Source: an uncultured cyanobacterium
GTDB lineage: Bacteria > Cyanobacteriota > Cyanobacteriia > Cyanobacteriales > Microcystaceae
DNA length: 64,000 nucleotides
Direction: 5' to 3'
Assembly (NCBI GenBank): GCA_903887375.1
Contig: CAISPN010000032.1
Span: forward strand, 1-64,000
Part shown: positions 1 to 8,624 of the stretch, piece after piece
Position numbering within the stretch: the first letter of the stretch is position 1
How the letters are laid out: each line of letters starts with the position of its first letter
Notes under the pieces: model-generated
The model's input: only the letters and a program-made list of their open reading frames with translations
Database searches by the model: none
What the model was told of the DNA's origin: nothing
Translations under genes and position numbers: made by a program

Positions 1-1845
1 GATGCTGAAGGTTTAGCGGTAACTTACGGTATCTCTGGTGCAACTGTCACTAGTGGGGTTTCTAGCAAAGTAGGAAGCTATGGTACCTTTAGCTTAACTA
101 CTTCAGGTTCTTATACTTATACTCCAAATAACTTAAATACCTTAACTGCAGGTAGTTATACAGATACTTTCACTTTGAGTAGCATTAACAATGATTCACC
201 TGCTGCTACGCAAGCATTTACTGTTAATGTAACTGGAGTTTATGATACTCCTGTAATTACCAGCTCTTCAAGTGCTACTTTTCTAGGAAATACTACAGGC
301 AGCGCCTACACAATCGCAGCAACAGATCTAGATCAAGGAGCAAGTCTGAGCTACGCAATTACAGGGGCCAATGCTTCACAGTTCAATGTAAATAGCAGTA
401 CGGGAGTGGTTACCTTCAAAAACCCACCCATTTATTCTATTAGTTCTAGTAATATCTATAACTTCAATGCCACTGCATCTTGGGCAACACAAACTGCCTC
501 TATTCCAGTGAGCATTACAGTTTTGCCTAATAATGTTACTGCCTCCAGCGTTACAGGCACAACGCCAGCTGGTGGTCAAACCACCAATCTCAATATTCCT
601 ATCAATCTTCCTGGAGCTGCTGCTTTGCCGGTAACTGTTCACTATGCTACAAGTGATGGTAGCGCTTTTGCGGGAATCGACTATACAGCAACTAGCGGGG
701 ATCTGACTATTGCTGCTGGCTCTAGTTCAGGAACTGTCTCTGTACCTTTGATTGGAACTAATCTATATGCCAGCACCAAATCTTTTAAATTCACTCTTTC
801 TAGTCCTACCAATGCAGTGACTCCTGGGGGCTATAACCTAGAGTACATTCAAAATACTAATCCCTTTCCCAATGTTGCTCTTTCCCCTGTAAACGTAGTT
901 CAATCTAGCAGTTCGCAGAACATGACATTTACCGTCCAACTTTTATCTGCAACTATTTCCCCAGTATCTCTAAGCTATACAACAGTCAATGGTAGCGCAT
1001 TAGCTGGAACGGACTATAGCGCTGCCAGTGGGGTACTTAATCTTGCTGCAGGGGCAACTACAGGCTTGATTAATGTCACTGTCAATGGATCAAATACTAA
1101 TTCTCTTAGTGCAAATCATACCTTCAGTCTTAATATTACTAGTCCTAACAATAGCACTACAACTACTACTGGAACGATATTACCAATTAATATATCCTCA
1201 ATATATGGTACTTCTAGTAACGATACTATCAATCAAGGCGCTAGCAGTACAAACACCACTATCTATGGATATGATAATACTAATACCTTGACCACTAGAA
1301 ATGGAGCTGATGGTAATGACACATTGACAACTGGTTCAGGTAATGATGTCTTGGTTGGTGGTTCTGGCTTTGATTTCTTAACTGGCGGAACTGGTGGGGA
1401 TAAATTTGAATATCCTTTGTTTAGTGATTCATACCTAGGGACAGGTAGCACCAATAACACTTATGATCGCATAGCTGATTACAATTCTAGCCAAGGAGAT
1501 CGGATAATCCTTCAAACCTTGCCTACTGCACTCTACAATGCTGGATTAATTTCTGGAAGCTCTATTACCAACTTAACTCAAGCAGCGACCCAAGCTTTCC
1601 TCGATGCAGATCCAAATACAGCAGGAAATCAGACACTTGGGACTAATCAAGCTGTACTTTTCCAATATGGCTCAGGAATTATAAAGAGTGCATATTTAAT
1701 AGTCAATGCCAGTGATTCTTCTTTCAATGCAAATAATGAGCTCTTTATCAATGTTACAGGAATGAATGGATACAGTTCACTAGCCAAAGGTTTAATAGCC
1801 TCCAACAGCACTCAAGTTGGTAACTATTTTGGAACATCATTTTAA
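1..1845 (+). CDS. Large VCBS/Calx-beta/RTX repeat surface protein, 3' part
   Basis: The frame is open to the left window edge, so this is the C-terminal ~614 residues of a longer protein; the TTG at 175 is not a credible start. The first ~75 codons read as a VCBS-type beta repeat (a TYTPN-like stretch), followed by a cadherin-like segment and two Calx-beta segments with the typical DGSAFAGIDYTATSG and NGSALAGTDYSAASG signatures. A glycine/aspartate-rich RTX calcium-binding block (GADGNDTLTTGSGNDVLVGG) follows, then a ~120-residue C-terminal region. Such proteins are large, secreted by type I systems and act as adhesins or S-layer-like surface proteins; that role here is inferred. The low-complexity Ser/Thr/Asn composition fits an exported protein. 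Confidence 0.85.
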   Translation, partial: DAEGLAVTYGISGATVTSGVSSKVGSYGTFSLTTSGSYTYTPNNLNTLTAGSYTDTFTLSSINNDSPAATQAFTVNVTGVYDTPVITSSSSATFLGNTTGSAYTIAATDLDQGASLSYAITGANASQFNVNSSTGVVTFKNPPIYSISSSNIYNFNATASWATQTASIPVSITVLPNNVTASSVTGTTPAGGQTTNLNIPINLPGAAALPVTVHYATSDGSAFAGIDYTATSGDLTIAAGSSSGTVSVPLIGTNLYASTKSFKFTLSSPTNAVTPGGYNLEYIQNTNPFPNVALSPVNVVQSSSSQNMTFTVQLLSATISPVSLSYTTVNGSALAGTDYSAASGVLNLAAGATTGLINVTVNGSNTNSLSANHTFSLNITSPNNSTTTTTGTILPINISSIYGTSSNDTINQGASSTNTTIYGYDNTNTLTTRNGADGNDTLTTGSGNDVLVGGSGFDFLTGGTGGDKFEYPLFSDSYLGTGSTNNTYDRIADYNSSQGDRIILQTLPTALYNAGLISGSSITNLTQAATQAFLDADPNTAGNQTLGTNQAVLFQYGSGIIKSAYLIVNASDSSFNANNELFINVTGMNGYSSLAKGLIASNSTQVGNYFGTSF

Positions 1846-1867
1846 ATTTAATTGGAGTTTTTTCAAT

Positions 1868-2488
1868 ATGAATTGGTCAATCCGCAATCTTCTATTTACT
1901 TCTACTGTTGTGGGATTATCTATTTCACCTGTTTTGGCTGTCAATATTACTGGTTTTACTGGTGATTATGGCAGTACAAACTGGTCTACCACCACAAGCA
2001 GTAATGGTATTGGAACCGTCTCTCAAGATACCACTGTTTTAGATGTCGCTTTAAATTGTGATCTCAATGGCGCTTGTCCATCACATATTAACCTCGATCC
2101 TCTGAGTTATATAGAGCAATCTATCTCTATCACCAGTCAAATGTCAGGAATAATTGAATTTGAATGGATTTTTGATTATTTAGATGGCACTGTAAATGCA
2201 GGCTATGTATTAAATGGAAACTTTATTTCAATGGTTACTGGCAATAATAATACTACTAGTCAATCAAGCACTGCTGCACAAACTGTGATTGTCAATGACG
2301 GAGATACTTTTGGATTATTTGTTCAAGCAGTCACTAACCCTGGTACTGTAGGAACATTAAATGTCAGAAACTTCAAGGTTAAAGATATCCCTTTTGAATT
2401 TAATCCTCTGCAAGGAGTCGCTCTTGGGTTACCATTATTTATTGGCTTGAGAATCCTGAAAAAACGACGCAATCACAAGCCACAGTAA
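1868..2488 (+). CDS. Secreted protein with C-terminal sorting-type tail
   Basis: This is a 206-aa protein. I chose the ATG at 1868 because it begins a good signal peptide (MNWSIRNLLFTSTVVGLSIS, cleavage likely after the VLA), while the more upstream TTG lies inside the end of the preceding gene. The mature part is a beta-rich, Ser/Thr/Asn-rich domain. The C-terminus has PFEFNPLQG, then a hydrophobic helix (VALGLPLFIGLRIL) and a basic KKRR tail. This resembles the tripartite PEP-CTERM-like anchors of cyanobacteria with a PFEF motif. It lies 22 bases after the RTX protein and may be co-transcribed with it. The function is unknown; a surface or matrix role is inferred. Confidence 0.7.
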   Translation: MNWSIRNLLFTSTVVGLSISPVLAVNITGFTGDYGSTNWSTTTSSNGIGTVSQDTTVLDVALNCDLNGACPSHINLDPLSYIEQSISITSQMSGIIEFEWIFDYLDGTVNAGYVLNGNFISMVTGNNNTTSQSSTAAQTVIVNDGDTFGLFVQAVTNPGTVGTLNVRNFKVKDIPFEFNPLQGVALGLPLFIGLRILKKRRNHKPQ

Positions 2489-2497
2489 AGCACAACT

Positions 2498-3364
2498 TTA
2501 GTCAAAGATTATCTGTTCAGCTAAAGGATTATAAGATCTCCACAAATCGCCATAAATTATATTGTCAGTTTTCCAAGGTTTGTGATAGCCACCGCTCCAG
2601 TGAATAACTTTAGCTTGGGCTAGGTCGCATTTGAGAAATTGTGCAACAGGTCTAGAATTTCCATAGCCAGAACGATTCCAGTTTCTATCTAGAAGAATGA
2701 AGTTTTTAAACATTAGGTTTAATATAGTTTCATCCCCAACTCTGTATAAATTATATTTATGACTTGCTTCGAGGTCTAGATAATATTCAAGAGAGTCATA
2801 GGTCTGTTTATTCCAGTAGGCAAAATCAGTCAAAAATACTCCACTATTAAAACTGTACTTCATTCCCTTGGTTTCTTTTAAGGCAACGAATAAATTGACA
2901 AAATGACCTAGGGGTGGAAGTATTTGGGGCGCTGCTGCAAAATATTGGTTACTGGAAAATGACTCTACAGCATTGTAAAGTTCAGCGATATCAGTAAGAA
3001 GAATTAAATCAGTATCAAGATAAATTACTTTATTGATATCAGGAAAAATATCTTTGAGAAAAAAACGAGAAAATTGCATATTTCTAGATTTCTTTCTTTC
3101 TAATGACTGCTCAGCATATTTGGCTCCTAGATATATTTTGATAAATTCTGGAGGGTTAAAGTTGTGAATTCTCAGTGTAAAAATATGCTTGGCAAAAGTC
3201 TGTTCAATTAAATTAGAGAAAAATTCATTTTCTTCTTCTGGAACAACTAAATTAAATCTGATATTTTCTGGATACTTTGTGTTTTTTATAATCGAGTTTA
3301 TTGTAGTTAGCAGTGAAAGATAAATTGGTTTATTTAGAGCAAAGGCTATATCTATATAGTTCAT
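2498..3364 (-). CDS. Glycosyltransferase family 8 protein
   Basis: A 288-aa cytosolic protein. The fold signature of GT8 (LgtC/glycogenin-like retaining galactosyl- or glucosyltransferases) is visible: an N-terminal IDIAFALNKPIYLSLLTTINSI nucleotide-binding strand, the metal-binding DTD in VIYLDTDLILLTDIAELY around residue 115, a FNSGVFLTDF acceptor region, and a C-terminal IHWSGGYHKPW motif that binds nucleotide/metal. Length is normal for the family. The sugar and acceptor cannot be told from sequence. It converges with the secreted protein gene (9 bases between stops), and its own promoter lies in the gene-poor 3365-3927 stretch. Confidence 0.85.
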   Translation of the reverse strand: MNYIDIAFALNKPIYLSLLTTINSIIKNTKYPENIRFNLVVPEEENEFFSNLIEQTFAKHIFTLRIHNFNPPEFIKIYLGAKYAEQSLERKKSRNMQFSRFFLKDIFPDINKVIYLDTDLILLTDIAELYNAVESFSSNQYFAAAPQILPPLGHFVNLFVALKETKGMKYSFNSGVFLTDFAYWNKQTYDSLEYYLDLEASHKYNLYRVGDETILNLMFKNFILLDRNWNRSGYGNSRPVAQFLKCDLAQAKVIHWSGGYHKPWKTDNIIYGDLWRSYNPLAEQIIFD

Positions 3365-3599
3365 AAAAATTTTGTTTGATTGTATTTGGCTTAATAGTAC
3401 TGGAGATCCAGCCTATTTATCGTAAGCCTATCTTTTTTTTGTATTTATTTTTGTCGTATTTATATACTATTAAGGCTGTGAGATTGTAGTCTAATTTGCA
3501 TAGATCCCCGAATGTTTATTATAAATCGAGTGGAGTTATTGTCTTTTTTTTAGGGTGATCTAATTTTATTTCTTGCTTAGACCATAAATAGAAAAAATT

Positions 3600-3627
3600 C
3601 AAAAAAAAACTCGGCTAAATACCGAGG
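3600..3627 (-). terminator. Rho-independent terminator of the putative sRNA
   Basis: On the minus strand CTCGG and CCGAG form a 5-bp GC-rich stem around a 7-base loop, followed directly by nine T. No protein gene on that strand lies just upstream, which supports a separate small RNA. Confidence 0.65.
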
Positions 3628-3725
3628 ATTAGGAGAACTCTATATTTTAAGGAACGAGGAACACTCAATAAATAGAAACAACCTTTCTAAGTTGTCGGAA
3701 TCTTAATTCATTGCTTGTGAACATG
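3600..3725 (-). ncRNA. Putative small RNA upstream of glgA (PsrR1-like candidate)
   Basis: A complete minus-strand sRNA transcription unit of about 125 nt sits in the 563-base gap between the GT8 gene and glgA. It has a promoter (TTTACA, 17-base spacer, TACAAT), an HLR1-like box over the -10, an internal hairpin (ACAAC/GUUGU arms at 3678-3695), an unpaired C/U-rich stretch containing UUCCUCGUUCCUU and GUUCUCCU that could pair with Shine-Dalgarno sequences, and a terminator. Size, terminator, CU-rich region and an RpaB-type box match what is known of the photosynthesis regulatory RNA PsrR1. The identity is inferred, not proven. No ORF is evident. The rest of the 3365-3927 gap shows only AT-rich sequence. 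Confidence 0.6.
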
Positions 3726-3760
3726 TAAGTAATTGTAACAGATATTTTACATAATGTAAA
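3723..3760 (-). promoter_or_regulatory. Promoter and HLR1-like (RpaB) box of the putative sRNA
   Basis: Read on the minus strand, TTTACA (3755-3760) and TACAAT (3732-3737) are separated by exactly 17 bases, a good sigma-70-type promoter. Overlapping the -10 and start site is GTTACAATTACTTACAT (3723-3739), which fits the HLR1 consensus (two TTACA-type direct repeats separated by four bases) except for one base. HLR1 is the binding site of the response regulator RpaB. Its place over the -10 suggests repression in low light and release in high light; that is inference from known high-light genes. Confidence 0.55.
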
Positions 3761-3927
3761 GTTTGCTTGACAAACAATCTTTGTGTATCAATTTAGGTTG
3801 GGGTTTACCCAGGGAAAGTCAAAATTATAAATGGACTCTGATGAACATATAATCTTAGATAGTTTATGGCTAGCTAAAGATTAAGCCACCATTGGATCAA
3901 TCAATATAATACTGGAATCTAGAAAAT

Positions 3928-5379
3928 ATGCGAATTTTATTCGTTTCAGCTGAAGCTGCTCCTTTAGCCAAAGTAGGTGGCTTAGGAGATGTAGTAGGAG
4001 CCCTACCCAAGGTTTTGCGCCAATTAGGACATGATGTCCGCATTTTTTTCCCTTACTATGGTTTTTTGCCAGACAAGATGGATGTCCCCGAAGAGCCAGT
4101 TTGGTGGGGATATGCTATGTTCCAGAAATTTGCTGTCTACGAAACCACATTACCTGGAACTGATGTTCCTCTTTATTTGTTTGGCCATCCCTGTTTTAAT
4201 CCACGCAATGTCTATGGGGGAGAAGATGAAGCTTGGCGCTTTACCTTTTTTAGTAACGGCGCGGCCGAGTTTGCCTGGAATTACTGGAAGCCAGATGTGA
4301 TCCATTGTCATGACTGGCACACGGCGATGATTCCTGTATGGATGAATCAATCTTCTGACATTGCCACAGTCTTTACAATACACAATTTGGCCTATCAAGG
4401 TCCATGGCGTTGGTATCTACAAAAGATTACCTGGTGCCCATGGTATATGCAAGGTGATAATAGCGTCATGTCTTCTGCTATCACGTTTGCTGATCGGGTG
4501 ACAACGGTATCTCCTACCTACGCAAGGCAGATTCAGACCCCCACTTATGGAGAAAAGCTAGATGTACTGCTCTCCTCTAAAAGTAACAATCTGGTCGGTA
4601 TTTTAAATGGTATTGATACTGAACTATATAATCCGGCAGCTGATCGCTTCATAATGAATGAGTTCACAGCTGATACGATTGAAAAGCGGATCTTAAATAA
4701 GACAGCTCTCCAAGAAGAAATAGGACTTCAAGTCAACAGGGGGGCATTATTAGTCTCTATGGTGACCCGTCTAGTTGAGCAAAAGGGAATAGATCTGCTG
4801 CTACAGATTTTGGATAGGTTTCTCTCCTACACTGACGCACAATTTGCAGTGCTAGGTACAGGAGATCGCTATTATGAAAGTGAACTGTGGAATATTGCCT
4901 CTCGCTTTCCAGGTAGGATGTCCGTACAGCTTCTCTATAATGATGCCCTCTCTCGTCGGATTTATAGTGGATCCGATGTGCTGGCAATGCCCTCACGCTT
5001 TGAGCCCTGTGGTATCAGTCAAATGCTAGCGATGCGCTATGGCTGTGTTCCCCTAGTTCGTAATACAGGCGGACTAGTAGATACAGTTTCCTTCCATGAT
5101 CCAATCAATCAAAAAGGAACTGGTTTTAGCTTTGATCGCTATGAACCTTTAGATTTCTATACTTCTTTAATTAGAGCTTGGGAAAGTTACCGTTATAAAG
5201 ATAGCTGGACCAAACTTCAGCAAAGAGGAATGCGCCAAGAGTTTAGTTGGTATCAATCAGCACTTGAATACTTAAAAGTCTATAAGCAAATCAAGGGACT
5301 TTCCGATGAATTAACCTCAGATGAGCAAGAAAAACTAGCTCTTTTGACCCAACCAAGTATCAAGAAGAAGACAAATTAA
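3928..5379 (+). CDS. glgA: Glycogen synthase (ADP-glucose)
   Basis: GlgA of glycosyltransferase family 5 transfers glucose from ADP-glucose to the growing alpha-1,4-glucan in the cytosol. The 483-aa length is typical. The ADP-glucose-binding KVGGLGD motif is at residues 15-21, and the C-terminal GT-B half carries the GTGD and EPCGISQM motifs (about residues 357-365), with GGLVDTV after them. The ATG at 3928 places the N-terminus exactly where the family begins. The 3' end overlaps the convergent DUF3352 gene by 20 bases. A single complete gene is seen here; the branching enzyme and ADP-glucose pyrophosphorylase are not in the window. Confidence 0.97.
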   Translation: MRILFVSAEAAPLAKVGGLGDVVGALPKVLRQLGHDVRIFFPYYGFLPDKMDVPEEPVWWGYAMFQKFAVYETTLPGTDVPLYLFGHPCFNPRNVYGGEDEAWRFTFFSNGAAEFAWNYWKPDVIHCHDWHTAMIPVWMNQSSDIATVFTIHNLAYQGPWRWYLQKITWCPWYMQGDNSVMSSAITFADRVTTVSPTYARQIQTPTYGEKLDVLLSSKSNNLVGILNGIDTELYNPAADRFIMNEFTADTIEKRILNKTALQEEIGLQVNRGALLVSMVTRLVEQKGIDLLLQILDRFLSYTDAQFAVLGTGDRYYESELWNIASRFPGRMSVQLLYNDALSRRIYSGSDVLAMPSRFEPCGISQMLAMRYGCVPLVRNTGGLVDTVSFHDPINQKGTGFSFDRYEPLDFYTSLIRAWESYRYKDSWTKLQQRGMRQEFSWYQSALEYLKVYKQIKGLSDELTSDEQEKLALLTQPSIKKKTN

Positions 5380-7006
5380 AATACACAGAAGCCTGACTCA
5401 CTCCATCTTTTCGTCCCAAACTGGTTAATATCAAAGATTTCAAATGTTCCAGAACGGGATCAAGGGGGAGTTGGGCTACTTTGGTGATTGGATATTTTTG
5501 GGCAACAAGAGGCGCAAATTTTTCCCAATTTAGATAGAAGTAGCCATCATTACTTTGAGGCAGAATATCTTGCAAAAGTCCTATATTCGTCCGAGTTGAA
5601 GATTTAATAGCAATCTTGAGAGCTTCAACTGAACTGGCGAAAATCTCATAATTTCCAACAGTTGCATGAATTCCTTTGACAAGAGTATTGAGGTTTGAAG
5701 AATCCTGCTGGTTTTCTAGCTGTGACCAGACTGTGGCTTGATTGCCCAATACGGAAACAGAACCAAAGCCTAGCCCTTGATCAGTAGCGATTTTATTTAA
5801 ATTTTCAATTCCCACAATAACCTCTGGCCTGCGCTCTACAGCAAATAGCCATTCAGGTGAAGTAGTAGTATCAATCAAAGCAAGTGCAAATTCTCCTTTG
5901 ACCCAGGGAAAGATATCCTCAGTGATTACTATTTGCCCAAGATTGTTTTCTAAGCGCTTGAGCGCATCATTGAGAAGCTGTTGAAGGGGACTATTGTCAG
6001 CTAGTTCTTTATCTATTTTATCCCAGAGCTCAGGCAAGTCAGAACCTGCCAAAGCAACTATGCTATCACTTGGCATATACTTGAATGCTCCAACAGGACC
6101 TGAGAGTATTGGGGCACTAGAATCAGAAATATTATCGTTAATCAGGGCCGTTTGGGCTACTAGTCCTTCCTTATCAAGAGTGAGGTTAACTGTCAGAGTT
6201 TGTACAATACTGCTATCTGCTGGCGCAGCAACATTACCCAGCCAAGCTGACACAAGAGGAAGATTAGCATATACTAAGCCCAATCTCGAAGGCTCAACTG
6301 TCTTAAGAGCTCTAGAATATAGAGGAGATGACTTCAAGCTCAAATTGGCAACCTGCAAAGTATTGATCGCCTCACGTAAAATTCTGGGACGATTGGCAAA
6401 AAGAACAAAATCAGCCAAAACAGCACTGCTGTTGAGAAATGTATCAGTTTTTGGCTTGAGCGAATTTTGTGTAATTATATTGACGCCTTTATAAGATTCA
6501 AACTTTAGCTGGTTATTTCCCTTGAGAGCATTTTGTGAATATGCCGATTGCAGAAACTCCTTAGCCAGTTGGGAATTTTTAGTTTCAACTGCCAATAAAT
6601 AGCCAGGTTGAGTGCCATTGACATTGTCATGATCGTAATCTAGTGAAGTAATAGCCAAAGTCAGCTCTTGCCCCAACCAAGGCTTAATCTCTTGCCGGTA
6701 ATCTAAGCCGGTAGATTTGAGAAGATTCATCTCCAATTTCTTAATATCACGCTGCACGCGAGCGCGCTGCCAGAGCGGAACTCTTGCACTGGTTAGATTT
6801 TCAAGAGAATCTGGATTGACCAAAAGTGAAACCATCAGCGGTGATTGCTTAGGTACTAGTAAAGAAGCTTGTGGCTCTCTTTCAAGGCTAGATTTGGCCA
6901 AACTTAAAGGGCCAGAGCGTACAGTCCAGGCAAAGATCCCGCCTGCTAAGCTAAACAGGGATATAACGACAATGAGCAAAACCAGAAAAAAAGAACGCTG
7001 TTTCAC
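5360..7006 (-). CDS. DUF3352 domain-containing protein
   Basis: A 548-aa protein with one N-terminal membrane segment (SFFLVLLIVVISLFSLAGGIF, residues 4-25) and a large domain outside the cytoplasm. It matches the cyanobacterial DUF3352 family in length and in the N-terminal pattern of a short anchor followed by VPKQSPLMVSLLVNPDSL. The family has no assigned function; a periplasmic or thylakoid-lumen location is inferred from the signal anchor. It overlaps the 3' end of glgA on the opposite strand and precedes era on the same strand with a 59-base gap. Confidence 0.85.
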   Translation of the reverse strand: MKQRSFFLVLLIVVISLFSLAGGIFAWTVRSGPLSLAKSSLEREPQASLLVPKQSPLMVSLLVNPDSLENLTSARVPLWQRARVQRDIKKLEMNLLKSTGLDYRQEIKPWLGQELTLAITSLDYDHDNVNGTQPGYLLAVETKNSQLAKEFLQSAYSQNALKGNNQLKFESYKGVNIITQNSLKPKTDTFLNSSAVLADFVLFANRPRILREAINTLQVANLSLKSSPLYSRALKTVEPSRLGLVYANLPLVSAWLGNVAAPADSSIVQTLTVNLTLDKEGLVAQTALINDNISDSSAPILSGPVGAFKYMPSDSIVALAGSDLPELWDKIDKELADNSPLQQLLNDALKRLENNLGQIVITEDIFPWVKGEFALALIDTTTSPEWLFAVERRPEVIVGIENLNKIATDQGLGFGSVSVLGNQATVWSQLENQQDSSNLNTLVKGIHATVGNYEIFASSVEALKIAIKSSTRTNIGLLQDILPQSNDGYFYLNWEKFAPLVAQKYPITKVAQLPLDPVLEHLKSLILTSLGRKDGVSQASVYFNLSSS

Positions 7007-7065
7007 AAATTCTGCCTGATGATCTAACTGGTGATAGTGTTTTTAGTATTCTAAGTCTAGATTAG

Positions 7066-7989
7066 CTAATTTTCCTCTCGATAGCCCAATTCAGATAGCA
7101 ACATTCTAGATTGCCTCCATTTAGGCTCAACTTTAACAAACAATTCCAAATAGACATCACCATCTATCAATTTTTGGATCTGTTCTCTGGCTGCCTGTCC
7201 AATATTTTTGAGCATAGTGCCTTTTGAGCCAATGATAATTCCTTTTTGAGAGTCTCTTTCGACATTAATAGCAGCCATCACTCTGGTGATTTTGGGCGTT
7301 TCTTCTACTTTTTCAATTACAACAGCAACTGAATGAGGTACTTCTTGCTGTGTTAAGTGTAATATTTGCTCTCTAATCAGCTCACCCATAATGAAACGCT
7401 CAGGCTGATCGGTTACTAGATCTAAAGGATAGTAATAAGGACCTATAGGCAAAGCTTCGATCAATTTGGTTTGCAACTGCGCAGTTCCTGTTCCCTCAAG
7501 AGCGGAAAACTTCAAGCAAGGCCAGCCGCCATGCTGATCTGCTAATTCATAATAGGTTTGATCGATTTGCTCATCTTTTTGTTGATCTGCTTTGTTGAGT
7601 CCTAAAATTACAGGTGTAGATACATTTGCTAAAAGTTCTGTGATGTATCTATCCCCGCCTCCAGCTTTAACAGAACAATCCACAATCATCAAAACCAGAT
7701 CTACTGACTCAATAGAGGCTATGGCATTTTTTACTAAAATTTTACCTAATTGGTGATGAGGCTTATGTATTCCTGGTGTATCTACAAAAATAATCTGGGC
7801 ATCTGTAGTAGTTAAAATTCCCCTCAAACGATTGCGCGTGGTCTGGGCCACGGGAGAAGTAATGGCTATTTTTTGACCAATGAGGTGGTTCATCAAAGTT
7901 GATTTACCTACATTAGGCCGGCCCACAATAGCCACAAAACCGGATCTGAATTTTTCGTTTGCCTTGGGTATTACTTCATTGAGTGTCAT
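7066..7989 (-). CDS. era: GTPase Era
   Basis: Era is a GTP-binding protein that binds the 3' end of 16S rRNA and helps mature the 30S ribosomal subunit. The 307-aa protein has G1 GRPNVGKST (residues 23-31), G3 DTPG with IHKPH after it, G4 NKAD, and a C-terminal KH RNA-binding domain with GxxG (IIIGSKGTMLKNIG). The family-typical LGYREEN tail is present. The start overlaps the 3' end of mtnB by 14 bases, suggesting translational coupling in one operon. Confidence 0.97.
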   Translation of the reverse strand: MTLNEVIPKANEKFRSGFVAIVGRPNVGKSTLMNHLIGQKIAITSPVAQTTRNRLRGILTTTDAQIIFVDTPGIHKPHHQLGKILVKNAIASIESVDLVLMIVDCSVKAGGGDRYITELLANVSTPVILGLNKADQQKDEQIDQTYYELADQHGGWPCLKFSALEGTGTAQLQTKLIEALPIGPYYYPLDLVTDQPERFIMGELIREQILHLTQQEVPHSVAVVIEKVEETPKITRVMAAINVERDSQKGIIIGSKGTMLKNIGQAAREQIQKLIDGDVYLELFVKVEPKWRQSRMLLSELGYREEN

Positions 7990-8611
7990 AGAAAAGTCCA
8001 GGGTTTTGAGCTGTTAGTAAAATATAGCGAAACAGATATTCAATCACTTCTATATAGTTGAGAGCGCTTTGGGTTGATTCTGCCCAGACAGTCACACCAT
8101 GATCTCTAATCAGTAGAGCGTTTACCTCTGGCAAGGAGCTTTCGAAGCGCTCGGCAATAGATTCACTGATTTTGGGAACTGAGAGAAAATTTTCAAAAAG
8201 AGCAAGTGAGATATTGGGATTTTCCTGCCAAATCCCTAAACCTTTGAGCATCTCAATAGAGGGAAGCTTTAGGCTATCTTCTTTAGTTAATCTAGAGACC
8301 AGATTAGCCTCTACGGAATGCACATGGTAACAGGCATTAGCTTGTGGAAATAAACGGTAGATAGTCTGATGAATACTAGTCTCAGCAGAAGGGCGATTTT
8401 TAGGATTTGGATTTTCTAAAATATTACCCTCTAAATCGAGTAAGAGAAAGTCATCTAGTTCGAGATTACCTTTATTTTTGCCACTGGCTGTGATCCAGAA
8501 ACTATCTGGGGTCAACTTGGCTGAAAGATTGCCCGCTGTCCCCATCATTAAGCCCAAATGATAAAAATGAGTGGCACAAGAGCTCAGATTGTTGCGTATA
8601 TCAGTAGTCAT
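7976..8611 (-). CDS. mtnB: Methylthioribulose-1-phosphate dehydratase
   Basis: A 211-aa class II aldolase/adducin-fold enzyme. MtnB dehydrates 5-methylthioribulose-1-phosphate in the methionine salvage pathway. The sequence shows the GTAGNLSAKL phosphate-binding motif near residue 24, the metal ligands in CYHVHSVEAN (HxH) and a third His in RDHGVTVWAES. Length and layout fit MtnB rather than fuculose aldolase. No other salvage genes (mtnA, mtnC, mtnD) lie nearby, so the exact substrate rests on family similarity. It overlaps era by 14 bases and follows the nucleotidyltransferase gene by 13 bases. Confidence 0.85.
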   Translation of the reverse strand: MTTDIRNNLSSCATHFYHLGLMMGTAGNLSAKLTPDSFWITASGKNKGNLELDDFLLLDLEGNILENPNPKNRPSAETSIHQTIYRLFPQANACYHVHSVEANLVSRLTKEDSLKLPSIEMLKGLGIWQENPNISLALFENFLSVPKISESIAERFESSLPEVNALLIRDHGVTVWAESTQSALNYIEVIEYLFRYILLTAQNPGLFYDTQ

Positions 8612-8624
8612 TTTCTTTTAATAA

